Assembly (NCBI RefSeq): GCF_031081985.1 | Contig: NZ_JARWSK010000001.1 | Coordinates: forward strand, 62,001-126,000 | Source of the DNA: Komagataeibacter xylinus | Lineage (GTDB): Bacteria > Pseudomonadota > Alphaproteobacteria > Acetobacterales > Acetobacteraceae | DNA length: 64,000 nt | Reading direction: 5' to 3' | Part shown: one piece after another, positions 18,478 to 28,142 of the stretch | Position numbering within the stretch: the stretch's first letter is position 1 | How the letters are laid out: every line of letters begins with the position of its first letter | Notes under the pieces: model-generated | What the model was told of the DNA's origin: nothing | Database searches by the model: none | Seen by the model: the letters and a program-made list of their open reading frames with translations, nothing else | Position numbers and translations under genes: made by a program

Positions 18478-18801
18478 TGCGCTTTAAGTGTCGGGACGGG
18501 CTTCCGGGTTTGCTGGGAGCGTCCCTACAAGTTCCTGTAGTCCAATTCGGGATTATCGCTCCTGATGGCGTTAGGAATGGCATCTTGGGAGGGAGCATGC
18601 AGCGCTATGGCAGCGGCATGCATGTATTAGCCGGTGTCTCGAACGCCCCGCTACACATGCGGACCCGGGTCAGTCTCTTCAAGCCGGATTTGGAATCGCG
18701 TTAAACCGGCTTTGCTATGATAACTGAAGCAACCGGAAGCGCATGCGTTCGTCATAAGTCACATCACATGCGATCCATTTTCGTCGTTACAGGATTTTTT
18801 C
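18478..18801. other. Intergenic region, no supported gene
   Basis: 324 bases between the DUF72 gene and the DHA2 exporter. A 75-codon ORF (18477-18704) overlaps the DUF72 stop, but it resembles no family and lacks an independent ribosome binding site. The exporter promoter presumably lies at the right end; no operator was evident. Confidence 0.4.
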
Positions 18802-20322
18802 GTGCAGTCATCTTCCGTGGCAGAGACGGCTTCTGCCTATAGCCCTTCGACGCGCCGGCTTGTTTTCATCGGCCTTATCCTGACCATGATCATGGGCGCA
18901 CTCGACCAGAGCATCGTCTCGACCGCACTGCCCACGATTGTCAGTGACCTTGGTGGTCTGGCGCATATGTCCTGGGTCGTTACGGCGTTCATGCTCACCT
19001 CCACAATCGCCACGCCAATGTATGGCAAACTGTCCGACATGTTTGGCAGGCGGCCATTGCTGGCGTTCAGCATCGGCGCGTTTCTCGGTGCTTCGCTGTT
19101 ATGCGGCATTGCGCAGGGCATGTGGCAGCTTGTCGTGTTCCGTGGCCTTCAGGGCGTGGGCGCAGGTGGCCTGATGACACTATCGCAGACGGTGATCGGC
19201 GATATGGTATCGCCCCAGCAACGGGGCCGCTATCAGGGGCTGTTTACCGGGGCCTTTGCGGTCAGCAGTGTCGCGGGGCCATTTCTGGGTGGCGTGCTGA
19301 CAAGTGCGCTGTCCTGGCGATGGGTCTTTTGGGTCAATCTGCCGATCGGGCTTCTCGCATTCGGGCTGATCATGCTGAGCCTGCCTGCTGGCCGCATCGA
19401 GGCGAGGCCGCGCATCGACTATCCCGGCGCGGCCCTCCTGAGCATTGCCACGGCTGGCTTCCTGCTGCTGTTCAACGCCCTCGGCACGACCCTGGCATGG
19501 ACATCGCCGCTCACATTTCTCCTGCTCGGGGGCGCGACGCTTGTGTTCGTGGCGTTCATCTGGCAGGAGCGACGGGCGCCAGAGCCGCTCATCAGTCTTG
19601 ACCTGCTGCGTATCCCGACCTTTTCCATATGCGTCGCCGCAACCGGGATCATGTCTTTCGCGATGATGGGGTCGATGATCTTCCTGCCCCTTTATTACCA
19701 GCTTGTGCTTGGTGAGACACCGGCGGCATCTGGCCTGATGATGTTGCCGCAGGTCGGCACGATGATGATCAGTTCGGTGCTGGGCGGCTATGTTTCGTCC
19801 CGCACGCAACGCTACACGCTCCTGCTTTCCATCGGTGTTGGCATTGAATTCACTTCACTCACCCTGATTGCGCTCTGTGCCCATCATGGCGCGCCTGCCC
19901 TGTTTTTCCTGCTCAGCCTCGGCTGTCTTGGCGTGGGCATGGGAATTGGCATGCCTAATGCAACAGTCATGATCCAGAATGCCGTGCCAACGGGCTCACT
20001 CGGTATCGCCACGGCCATGATGTCTTTCATCCGCTCGCTCGGCGGTTCGCTTGGCGTGGCCCTCTCGGGCGGCGTGATGGCGCTGACCTTGCAGAACCGC
20101 CTGAAGGGGCTGCCAGAAAAAATTGACGTGCCCGAATTCCTGGAAAAAGGCATGGCCGCGATCCAGACGCTTTCCCCCGCAACACATAAAGACGTAACGC
20201 AGGCCTATAAAGGCGCCATCAGCGCCAGCCTGAGCGTGAGCAGCAGCTTCATGTTCCTCGCGTTCCTGCTGATCGTTGGGTTGATGGTGCGTCAGGCTGC
20301 GTTGGGAAACAGGGCAGGGTAG
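18802..20322 (+). CDS. DHA2-family (14-TM) MFS drug exporter
   Basis: A 506-residue inner-membrane protein with 14 predicted helices. It carries the DHA2 motif LDQSIVSTALPTIVSDLG, motif A (GKLSDMFGRRP) and motif C-like GPFLGGVL in helix 5 typical of drug/proton antiporters. It starts with GTG at 18802, with AGGA eight bases upstream. There is no adjacent membrane-fusion protein gene (as in EmrAB) and no adjacent regulator. The substrate is unknown, and multidrug export is only a family-level assignment. Confidence 0.9.
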   Translation: MQSSSVAETASAYSPSTRRLVFIGLILTMIMGALDQSIVSTALPTIVSDLGGLAHMSWVVTAFMLTSTIATPMYGKLSDMFGRRPLLAFSIGAFLGASLLCGIAQGMWQLVVFRGLQGVGAGGLMTLSQTVIGDMVSPQQRGRYQGLFTGAFAVSSVAGPFLGGVLTSALSWRWVFWVNLPIGLLAFGLIMLSLPAGRIEARPRIDYPGAALLSIATAGFLLLFNALGTTLAWTSPLTFLLLGGATLVFVAFIWQERRAPEPLISLDLLRIPTFSICVAATGIMSFAMMGSMIFLPLYYQLVLGETPAASGLMMLPQVGTMMISSVLGGYVSSRTQRYTLLLSIGVGIEFTSLTLIALCAHHGAPALFFLLSLGCLGVGMGIGMPNATVMIQNAVPTGSLGIATAMMSFIRSLGGSLGVALSGGVMALTLQNRLKGLPEKIDVPEFLEKGMAAIQTLSPATHKDVTQAYKGAISASLSVSSSFMFLAFLLIVGLMVRQAALGNRAG

Positions 20323-21067
20323 GAGTAGGGCAGGCGCAGTCGGGGCTGCTGCAATCCAGAAATTTCCGTCATGGATTATCAGGCAGAAGATCAGGGCGCA
20401 TTTTCCGGATAGGAAACAATACCTGAAATAACATGATTTTCGGGTTTATTTTGTTGTTATGTCGCGTTTTGTAGGGTAGCTCTGGTTTCCTATTTTGCTG
20501 GGGTGGCGTGCGGGCAGTCATCTTCTGCCCAGATGGTGCGAATCTGACAGGGCCTGATGTCGTGAATCGGTATGACCCTAGGAGGATGCAGGTCATCAGC
20601 CCTTAAAAAGCATATTGAAAAAACTGTTTATAAGCCCGGTTGGTTTTGGAAGCGGTTGCGGCCAGGCCGCCTGCGCAGGGCCAAAAAGGTATAAAAAATA
20701 TACCGGAAAACCGCGGGATATAGATGATTGTTTTTTTATGTAACAAGAAAAAAGCAGTCAAAAGACACGATCGTAAAATCAATTAAACTAATTGTACTAC
20801 ATTGAATAAATAGAATATCACTTTTTGTTGATTTGTATGAAATACCCCTGATCGGCGATCGGAAAGCAGCAGATCGCGTACAACAAATTATTTATATCAG
20901 GAATAAATGATATAGATCGTAAAAAGACCAGTTCGCAAATATAAAACAATAAAAATAATCAATAATATATCAGTTATGTAAATAAATACCATCTGACATG
21001 ACGGGATTCATGCCGTCGCGCAGGCGGTATCTATACTTAACCATGCGCTCCCCGATGGAATGATGCC
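20323..21067. other. Long AT-rich leader region before the c-di-GMP genes
   Basis: About 745 bases without a supported gene. From about 20600 to 21000 composition shifts to strongly AT-rich, unlike the surroundings. It contains an inverted repeat CAATTA-aac-TAATTG (20780-20794) and two copies of GATCGTAAAA (near 20769 and 20914). It probably holds the promoter and a long leader of the MHYT-GGDEF-EAL gene; the AT-rich block could bind a nucleoid protein or be acquired DNA. No ORF with recognisable protein was found. Confidence 0.5.
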
Positions 21068-23077
21068 GTGTTGCAATTACTTAAAATAATGATGGATTCC
21101 AACATGCCCCTCCTTATTTCTGCCCTCATCGTGTGTATCGCGGGTTCATGGATCACTGTCCGCATCATGGCGCGCATTGCCGCGACCCCGGGGCGGCAAA
21201 ATCATTCATGGTACCTGCAATGCGCGGCCGCAGGGGCCACAACCATATGGTGCACCCACTTTCTGGCACTGCTGGCATATATGCCGGGCGTTGCGGGCCT
21301 TCTGAATATTCCGCTTACGCTGTTTTCGTTCATCGTTGCCGCCGCAGGCGTGCTGGCGGCAACCGTCATCGCCACCACCAGCAAAAGCCGGATGGGGCCA
21401 GCACTTGGTGGCGCCGTGCTTGGTCTTGCCATTGCAGGCATGCATTATTCCGGCATGTATGCCGTGGAATTTGGCGAGCATATGGCCTGGAGCCTGCCCA
21501 CAATCGCGCTCTCCCTGTTTCTGGGCACCATTTTTGGCACGCTGTCCCTCCAATGCCTGCTGCGTAGCGGGAACCGGCATCGTGAAATTCTGGCCACGGT
21601 GCTGTTCGTCGCGGCGATCGCGGGGCTGCATTTTGTCGGTGTGTCCGCCATGCGCACGCACATGATGTCCGCCGAGCTTATGGCAACTGGCAATGCGCCT
21701 GTCGTGCTGGGTGTTGCGCTGGCCATTACGACCCTTCTGCTCGTGGCCACAGGTGGCAACAGTTTCTCGATCGATGATGCGACGCGCGCGGAATCCTATG
21801 AGCGCATGCGGCAGATGGCGTTGCATGACGCCCTGACAGCGCTCCCCAACCGCGTGAGCTTCAACGATCACCTCGATCAGGTGATCGAGGATGCGAAAGA
21901 GAAGGGCACACAGTTCGCACTGATCGGCATTGATCTTAACAAGTTCAAGGAAATCAATGACGTGCGAGGGCATGCCGCAGGCGATGTCGTGCTGGTTACC
22001 ATTGCCAACCGTTTTACCGAGATGCTGGGTGAGGGCGAGTTCGTGGCCCGTCTGGGTGGGGATGAATTCGCAGCAGTCCACCTGACGAGTGACCCCGATG
22101 AACTCAATGCCTTTGTCGCCCGCATCGAGGAAGCCATCAACCTGCCCATCCCGATCGAGGACTACGAAGTCACGACCGGCGGCAGCGTGGGCCTGGCCCT
22201 GTTCCCCAAGGATGCTACCGACAAGGAAACGCTCGTAACCCGCGCCGACCTTGCCATGTATCGCGCCAAGGCGGATCCGTTGCGCACCGTGGCCTATTAC
22301 GAGCCTGCTATGGATGAAACGGTGCGCGAGGCCCGCGCGCTGGCGGCGGACCTGAAAACGGCAATGGAAAAAGGTGAACTGAGCCTGCACTACCAGGTGC
22401 AGACTGCCATTGCGACGGGTGAGGTCTTTGGCTACGAGGCCCTGCTGCGCTGGAGCAGCCCCGAACGCGGAGACGTGCCGCCAGCCCTGTTCATTCCTGT
22501 CGCCGAGGAGAACGGCCTCATCATCCCGCTCGGTGAATGGGTATTGCAGACGGCCTGCGCACAGGCGGCGAAGTGGGATGTTGCGTGCAAGCTGGCGGTC
22601 AACCTGTCTCCGGTGCAGTTCTTTCACCCTGATCTGTATCGTCTGGTCAAGGAAACGCTTGAAAATACCGGCCTTTCTCCCGACCGGCTCGAGCTGGAAT
22701 TAACGGAAACGTCCATTATCGAGGACAAGCAGCGCGCGCTTGAAATCGTACGCCGGATCAAGGAACTCGGCGTTGGCATTGCACTGGATGATTTCGGCAC
22801 GGGCTATTCGTCGATTGATACACTGCGCTCCTTCCCGTTCGACCGCATCAAGCTTGATGGCAGTTTCATGCAGGGGATCGAAACCAATTCCGATGCAGCT
22901 GCCATTGTCCGTTCGGTCCTGGCGCTCGGCCGCACCATGAACATTGCCGTGCTGGCGGAAGGGATCGAAACGCCCCGGCAGCTTGAAGTTCTGCGTGGCG
23001 AGGGCTGCGTGGCGGGGCAGGGGTTCCTGATCGGCCGCCCGGCCTGCCCGCAAACACTGGGGCTGCAACCGGCCTGA
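21068..23077 (+). CDS. MHYT-GGDEF-EAL c-di-GMP metabolism protein
   Basis: A 669-residue protein. Residues about 10-230 are an MHYT membrane sensor with the repeated motifs WCTHFLA, GMHYSGMYAVEF and GLHFVGVSAMRTHMM, proposed to bind a metal and sense a diatomic gas. A GGDEF domain follows with an intact active site (GGDEF 330-334) but no RxxD inhibitory site at the usual place. Then comes an EAL domain with EALLRW (457-462), ELTETS, DDFGTGYSS and EGIET, so both cyclase and phosphodiesterase could be active. Start is GTG at 21068. It is 82 bases upstream of a second GGDEF-EAL gene, so co-transcription is likely. Confidence 0.92.
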   Translation: MLQLLKIMMDSNMPLLISALIVCIAGSWITVRIMARIAATPGRQNHSWYLQCAAAGATTIWCTHFLALLAYMPGVAGLLNIPLTLFSFIVAAAGVLAATVIATTSKSRMGPALGGAVLGLAIAGMHYSGMYAVEFGEHMAWSLPTIALSLFLGTIFGTLSLQCLLRSGNRHREILATVLFVAAIAGLHFVGVSAMRTHMMSAELMATGNAPVVLGVALAITTLLLVATGGNSFSIDDATRAESYERMRQMALHDALTALPNRVSFNDHLDQVIEDAKEKGTQFALIGIDLNKFKEINDVRGHAAGDVVLVTIANRFTEMLGEGEFVARLGGDEFAAVHLTSDPDELNAFVARIEEAINLPIPIEDYEVTTGGSVGLALFPKDATDKETLVTRADLAMYRAKADPLRTVAYYEPAMDETVREARALAADLKTAMEKGELSLHYQVQTAIATGEVFGYEALLRWSSPERGDVPPALFIPVAEENGLIIPLGEWVLQTACAQAAKWDVACKLAVNLSPVQFFHPDLYRLVKETLENTGLSPDRLELELTETSIIEDKQRALEIVRRIKELGVGIALDDFGTGYSSIDTLRSFPFDRIKLDGSFMQGIETNSDAAAIVRSVLALGRTMNIAVLAEGIETPRQLEVLRGEGCVAGQGFLIGRPACPQTLGLQPA

Positions 23078-23159
23078 TGCCACAGCGCCCCCGCATGCCT
23101 TTTCCATTCCGTGCAGGCTCGCAGCCTGCCTGTCAAATTGTGAACCGTGGCCTATCATC

Positions 23160-25409
23160 ATGAACAAGTTGCTCCTTACCTCGTCCTCCCCGAAGCCTGT
23201 ATTGTCGGGTGATGCCGCCCTGGCTCTGCTGATTGACGCGACCGAAGCGATCATCGTGACTGACGACCGCAATGACGTCCTCTTTTTCAATAAAGGGGCG
23301 GAAAAACTCTGGGGTTACGCGCAGGATGAAGTGCGTGGCCAGAACGTGCGGATGCTGATCCCCGATTTTGCCCGCCATGAACACGATGCCCCTGACGCCG
23401 GCCGCCGCGCGACGGGTCTCGACGCCACCGTTGGCACATCGCGCGAAATCATCTTCGAGAACAGGCACGGTGACTACATCACCGGGGAACTGACGCTCTC
23501 TTCAAGCAAGGTCGGCCCGAAAGGCAGCACGTACTATCTTGCCTCCATCAAGGCGGTAACGGAAGAAAACCATCGCAAGAAACTGCTGGACCTGCAGAAT
23601 ACGGTGTTCCAGTCCCTCTCAACCGATATGCAGATCCAAGATGTGGCTGACCTTGTGTGCCGGGAGGTGGAAAACTTCATTCCCAATACGGTCGCCATCC
23701 TTGTCCTGATCGATGAGGACCACCGGCTTCATGTCCTGTCAGGCCCCGGCCTGCCACGGCGCTATGCCGCGGCACTCGAAAACGTAACACTTTCCGATGC
23801 GGACATCATGGCCCTGTCCAATGACCTTGACGAGGCGGCGACCGTTGTATGGGAAAGTTACCGCTCGCTTGGCGTATCGCTGGGCCTGCATGATTGCTGG
23901 GCCTCTGCAATCAAGGCCAGCAATGGCAAGATATCGGGCATATTCGCGCTGTTTTCACGCAACACCAGCACAATCAGCGACTGGCCACAGAAAATCGTGG
24001 CGGGCTGCGTTCCCTTCTGCAGTGTGCTGATCGAGCAGTATGAAGCGCGTCACCATATTTCCCAACTGGCCAATTACGACCCGCTGACCGGCTTCCTGAA
24101 CCGGACCGCCATCCATAAAATTCTCAGGAACCTTGTTGGCAAACCGGGTGACAATCATTTCGCCGTGCTGATGCTCAACCTCGACCGCTTTCGCGATATC
24201 AACGATGCGCTCGGGCACAGCAATGGCGATGACTTCCTCAAGGCCGTGGCGGCGCGGATCAAGAGCCTGTGCCGGAGCCATTACATCCTCAGCCGCGCGG
24301 GCGGGGATGAGTTTGTCATCATATTGCCCGATACACAGGCTGTTCCTGCCACGGCATTTGCCGAGCGACTGATCAAGGGCATGGAAGACCCCATCGAGAT
24401 TGGTGGCAACTTCATCACGGCATCGATCAGTGCCGGAATCAGCATGTTCCCTGAAAACGGGCCGGACAGTGAATCCCTGATCGGCCATGCTGAAGCCGCG
24501 ATGCGCCTTGCCAAGAAAGATGCCCGCGGCACGTTCCGCGTCGCGACGCCAGAAGACCATGCCGCGGCACAGGACCGCCTTGTCCTTGGCTCCGCCCTGC
24601 GTGATTCACTGGCGAAGGGATTGCTCAACCTGCATTACCAGCCGCAGATCGAGGCCAAGACGGGCGCGCTCTATGGCGTGGAGGCCCTGTCGCGCTGGCA
24701 TCATCCGCATCTGGGCAATATCTTCCCCTCCCGGTTCATTGCGGTGGCCGAGGATACCGGGCAGATCGAGGCGATCGGCGCGTGGTGCCTCGAAGAAGCC
24801 TGCCGCCAGATCGTGGCATGGGACCGCGATGGGGTCATGATCCCGGCGGTATCGGTCAACCTGTCGGCCGGGCATTTCCGCAAACGTCAGTTGCCCGAAA
24901 TGATCTCGAACCTGCTGACCCGCTTCGGCATTGCCCCGGCGCGCCTTACGGTGGAAATTACCGAAAGCGTGATGATGGATGAAAACAAGGATACGATGGA
25001 CGTATTACACGCCATTCGTGCCCTGGATGTTGGCCTGTCCATGGATGATTTTGGCACGGGCTACTCATCGCTGTCGCGGCTGACCCGCCTGCCGCTGACG
25101 GAAATCAAGATTGACCGCAGCTTCATCATGAACCTTGAGCATGACGCCAATGCGCAGGCGGTGACAACGGCCGTGATTGGCATCGGCAACCGCCTGGGCA
25201 TGACCGTCGTGACAGAAGGGGTGGAGACGGAAGCACAATACGCGCTTCTGGAAAGCCTGCACTGTGATGTCATGCAGGGCTATCTGTTTGCCAAGCCCAT
25301 GGCGCCAAAAGATCTGGAAACATGGTTCAGGCAGCCCCGCAAGATCATGCCTGCAATGCGCAGGGCGTGCGGGGAACAGTCAGCATCCGGTCAGGCTGAA
25401 AAGAAATAA
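23160..25409 (+). CDS. PAS-GAF-GGDEF-EAL protein, DosP/AxPDEA1-like, probable haem sensor
   Basis: A 749-residue cytoplasmic protein. The PAS domain (about 15-130) aligns with that of E. coli DosP through LFFNKGAEKLWGY and MLIP. The residue matching the haem ligand His77 is His75, while the distal Met95 position is Thr93. A GAF-like region (about 150-300), a GGDEF domain with intact GGDEF (381-385) and no RxxD site, and an EAL domain (EAL 508-510, DDFGTGYSS, EGVET) follow. AxPDEA1 of Komagataeibacter xylinus is an oxygen-sensing c-di-GMP phosphodiesterase acting on cellulose synthesis; a similar role is likely here. The alignment was done by eye. Confidence 0.9.
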   Translation: MNKLLLTSSSPKPVLSGDAALALLIDATEAIIVTDDRNDVLFFNKGAEKLWGYAQDEVRGQNVRMLIPDFARHEHDAPDAGRRATGLDATVGTSREIIFENRHGDYITGELTLSSSKVGPKGSTYYLASIKAVTEENHRKKLLDLQNTVFQSLSTDMQIQDVADLVCREVENFIPNTVAILVLIDEDHRLHVLSGPGLPRRYAAALENVTLSDADIMALSNDLDEAATVVWESYRSLGVSLGLHDCWASAIKASNGKISGIFALFSRNTSTISDWPQKIVAGCVPFCSVLIEQYEARHHISQLANYDPLTGFLNRTAIHKILRNLVGKPGDNHFAVLMLNLDRFRDINDALGHSNGDDFLKAVAARIKSLCRSHYILSRAGGDEFVIILPDTQAVPATAFAERLIKGMEDPIEIGGNFITASISAGISMFPENGPDSESLIGHAEAAMRLAKKDARGTFRVATPEDHAAAQDRLVLGSALRDSLAKGLLNLHYQPQIEAKTGALYGVEALSRWHHPHLGNIFPSRFIAVAEDTGQIEAIGAWCLEEACRQIVAWDRDGVMIPAVSVNLSAGHFRKRQLPEMISNLLTRFGIAPARLTVEITESVMMDENKDTMDVLHAIRALDVGLSMDDFGTGYSSLSRLTRLPLTEIKIDRSFIMNLEHDANAQAVTTAVIGIGNRLGMTVVTEGVETEAQYALLESLHCDVMQGYLFAKPMAPKDLETWFRQPRKIMPAMRRACGEQSASGQAEKK

Positions 25410-25430
25410 CCATACGGCCTGAGCGGAAGG

Positions 25431-25459
25431 GGCACGCCACAGCTTTATGGTGGCGTGCC
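25431..25459. terminator. Hairpin between convergent genes
   Basis: A perfect 10-bp stem, GGCACGCCAC with GTGGCGTGCC, lies between the stop of the PAS-GGDEF-EAL gene and the stop of the aminotransferase gene. No T tract follows on either strand, so it is a candidate shared terminator or RNA-stabilising hairpin rather than a classical one. Confidence 0.5.
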
Positions 25460-25477
25460 TCTGGTCTGGAGCAAATC

Positions 25478-26680
25478 TTACTTCAGTCCGTCCACAAAGG
25501 CTGCGATCCGGCGGCAGCCTTCGCGCAGGGTATCCGTGTCGGTGGCGTAGGAAATGCGGAAGAACGGGCTCATGCCGTAGGCAGCGCCCTGCACGGAGGC
25601 AACCTGCTGCTCTTCAAGCAGGGCCATGACAAAATCGGCATCGGTTGCAATCAGGCGGCCACCGGCCGAAGTCTTGCCCATGCAGCCACTGATGTCGGGA
25701 TAGACATAGAACGCGCCCTGCGGCGTATGGCACTGCACGCCGGGAATGGCATTGAGCAGGGAAACCACCAGGTCGCGCCGGGCCTGGTATTCGGCAGCGC
25801 GGTCCTTGAGGAAGTCCTGCGGGCCGTTCAGCGCCGCGACCGCAGCCGCCTGCGCCAGCGTGTTGATGCCGCTTGTGGACTGGCCCTGCATGTTGTTCAT
25901 GGCAGCGATCAGCGCGCGCGGGCCACCGCAATAGCCAACGCGCCAGCCCGTCATGGCATAGGCCTTTGACACGCCATTGACGGTCAGCACCCGGTCCTTC
26001 AGGCGCGGCTCGACCTCGGCGATGGTGCAGAAGGTGAAGCCGTCATAGATCAGGTGCTCGTAGATATCATCGGTCATGATCCAGACCTGCGGATGCTTCA
26101 TCAGCACGGCGGCAATGGCTTCCATGTCCGCGCGCGGGCAGCACGCGCCGGTCGGGTTGCCGGGGAAGTTGAGCACCAGCCACTTGGTCTTGGGTGTAAT
26201 GGCCGCCTCAAGGGCCGCGGCCGAGAGGCGGAAGCCGCCTTCGGCAGGGCAGGGCACGGACACGATGGAGGCCCCGGCAAGGCGGGCGATATCAGCATAG
26301 CTGATCCAGCTCGGCGTGGGCAGGACCACCTCGTCACCGGGGTTGATCGTCGCCATCATGGCATCATAGATGATCTGCTTGGCGCCGTTGGCCACCAGAA
26401 TTTCGTTCAGGGCGTAATCAAGGTTATTTTCACGCTGGAACTTGGCCTGGACCGCTTTTTTCAGCGCGGGCTTGCCGTCCTGCGGCGGGTATTTGGTATC
26501 GCCCGCGCGGGCTGCGGCAAAGGCTGCATCCACCACATGTGTGGGCGTGGGAAAGTCCGGCTCGCCCGATGACAGGCTGATGATCTTCACCCCTTCAGCC
26601 TTCAGTGCCGATGCCTTGTCGGTCATCGCGGCGGAAGCCGAAATCCCAATTCCATTCAGTCGATCAGCAAACCCGGGCAT
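25478..26680 (-). CDS. Class I aminotransferase, aspartate aminotransferase type
   Basis: A 400-residue PLP enzyme with the family motifs SSGEPDFPTP, NGAKQ, NFPGNPTG (Asn175), DDIYE, the PLP-binding Lys239 in NGVSKAYAMTGWRVGY, and a C-terminal FRISYA carrying the substrate Arg. It matches the Ib-type aspartate/prephenate aminotransferase group. GGAG lies ten bases before the ATG. It closes a leftward series (pxpB, pxpC, pxpA, DMT, MFS) that handles 5-oxoproline and probably glutamate, for which a transaminase makes metabolic sense. Gaps of 140 bases make one transcript uncertain. Confidence 0.92.
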   Translation of the reverse strand: MPGFADRLNGIGISASAAMTDKASALKAEGVKIISLSSGEPDFPTPTHVVDAAFAAARAGDTKYPPQDGKPALKKAVQAKFQRENNLDYALNEILVANGAKQIIYDAMMATINPGDEVVLPTPSWISYADIARLAGASIVSVPCPAEGGFRLSAAALEAAITPKTKWLVLNFPGNPTGACCPRADMEAIAAVLMKHPQVWIMTDDIYEHLIYDGFTFCTIAEVEPRLKDRVLTVNGVSKAYAMTGWRVGYCGGPRALIAAMNNMQGQSTSGINTLAQAAAVAALNGPQDFLKDRAAEYQARRDLVVSLLNAIPGVQCHTPQGAFYVYPDISGCMGKTSAGGRLIATDADFVMALLEEQQVASVQGAAYGMSPFFRISYATDTDTLREGCRRIAAFVDGLK

Positions 26681-26820
26681 CAGACACGTTCTCCAATTTC
26701 ACTCAATGCAACAGCATATTAGATGTTCATAGCGATCGTAGATCGTTTCGCTACAGATTAGATAGCGGTGAAAACCGCATGGCCCCATACAACAATCCTA
26801 TGAAGGCCCGCGTGTTTTCC

Positions 26821-28074
26821 TCACCCGTCCATCCGGATGGGGTTGCGCACCATGGCGAGTGACAGCCCGGCTGCAACGAGCAGGGCGGCAGCGCACATGT
26901 ACCATGCCATGTCAAAACTGCCGGTCCATGACACGATGTACCCGGTCAGGATGGGCGAGAGCAGCCCCAGCGAGTTGCTGCATGTCAGGGTGACACCTGT
27001 TACGGCGCCCATTTTGCTGCCGTCTTCCACCATGTCGGTCAGCAGCGCGGTATTGGCGCCATTGGCCGCCATCAGGCAGGCCAGCGCACCAGACAGCACC
27101 AGCAGGATGGGCATCATGGTGTGAAAATGCGGCAGCAGCCCGATCGTGGCGGCACCGAGCAGGCAGGTTGCAACAACAAAACGCCGGTTGGGCGGATGAA
27201 TGCCCCTGCGAAAGACCAGATGTTCGAGAATGCGCCCGATAACCACCGCGCCAATGGCTGCGGCCAGATAACACAGGGCCGTGCTGTTGCCCGTGCCGGT
27301 CGTGTTGATGTGCAGTTCATGGATCAGGTACAGCGGCATCCATGACATGACCAGAAAGTTCAGGTAGTTCTGGGTGCACTGCACTGCCAGTATCCCCAGA
27401 AAGGAGGATGAGCGGAACAGGTTCCTGATCTCGCGCACGGCAATCGGCCTGCGCGGGGCGGCATCGGGCTTTTCCTTCGGGTTGCGGTACACCAGCCACC
27501 ACACCAGCGCCCAGCCGATGCCTATGGCGCCAAGCGCCATGAACTCGCACCGCCAACCGAAGAATGTGATCAGGTATGCCCCCGCAATCGTGCCGCCCGC
27601 CAGGCCAAGCTGCATGCCCGTGAGCAGCATGGTCATGACCGATCCGCGTTCGCGCGGCTGCGCCCAGTTGCGCACCACCGTGGCCCCCACGCCAAAGGTC
27701 GGCGCCTCACCCACGCCAAGCAGCACGCGGGTCATCAGGAACTGGGTAATGTTCTGCGCCATGCCGCCAAGCAGCATGGCAAATGACCATACGCCCACGG
27801 CAAGGCTGCCAATCGTGCGCGCGCCAACCATGTCGAGCACGATGGTCGAGGGCAGGTTGAGCAGGAAATACGACCACAGGAAACTCGACGAGACCCAGCC
27901 CATCTGCACCGGTGTCAGCGAAAACTCCTTGCCCATCGTGGGCAGGGCGATGGAGAGCGCCGCGCGGTCGCCATAGCTGATGGCGTACATCAGGAAGACA
28001 AGAAAGAAGAACACGTAGCGGGCAGGAATTGCGCGCCTGCTCCGGGCGTCGGTGGTCATTTCACCTGTTGTCAC
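26821..28074 (-). CDS. MFS transporter, anion:cation symporter (ACS) type
   Basis: A 417-residue, 12-helix transporter with ACS-family sequence: YGDRAALSIALPTMGKEF in helix 1, WVSSSFLWSYFLLNLPS, RVLLGVGEAPTFG and NWAQPRERG. ACS members carry organic anions such as glucarate, galactonate and tartrate. I prefer the GTG at 28074, which has AGGAG nine bases upstream; an in-frame ATG at 28098 lacks a ribosome binding site. It lies downstream of the DMT and pxp genes and could import a carboxylated substrate used by them, e.g. an oxoproline-like compound; this is inference. Confidence 0.87.
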   Translation of the reverse strand: MTTGEMTTDARSRRAIPARYVFFFLVFLMYAISYGDRAALSIALPTMGKEFSLTPVQMGWVSSSFLWSYFLLNLPSTIVLDMVGARTIGSLAVGVWSFAMLLGGMAQNITQFLMTRVLLGVGEAPTFGVGATVVRNWAQPRERGSVMTMLLTGMQLGLAGGTIAGAYLITFFGWRCEFMALGAIGIGWALVWWLVYRNPKEKPDAAPRRPIAVREIRNLFRSSSFLGILAVQCTQNYLNFLVMSWMPLYLIHELHINTTGTGNSTALCYLAAAIGAVVIGRILEHLVFRRGIHPPNRRFVVATCLLGAATIGLLPHFHTMMPILLVLSGALACLMAANGANTALLTDMVEDGSKMGAVTGVTLTCSNSLGLLSPILTGYIVSWTGSFDMAWYMCAAALLVAAGLSLAMVRNPIRMDG

Positions 28075-28142
28075 GCTGTAGGACTCCTGGTGTGCCATGA
28101 ATTACGGGAGGGGAGGGGACGTGCGGCGGTGGCGTGCCGCGA

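Noticed and set aside
18477-18704. 75-codon ORF after the DUF72 gene
   Set aside because: Begins inside the preceding stop, has no family resemblance and no separate ribosome binding site.
21206-22627. Minus-strand ORF (473 codons) within the MHYT-GGDEF-EAL gene
   Set aside because: Antisense shadow of an unmistakable GGDEF-EAL protein.
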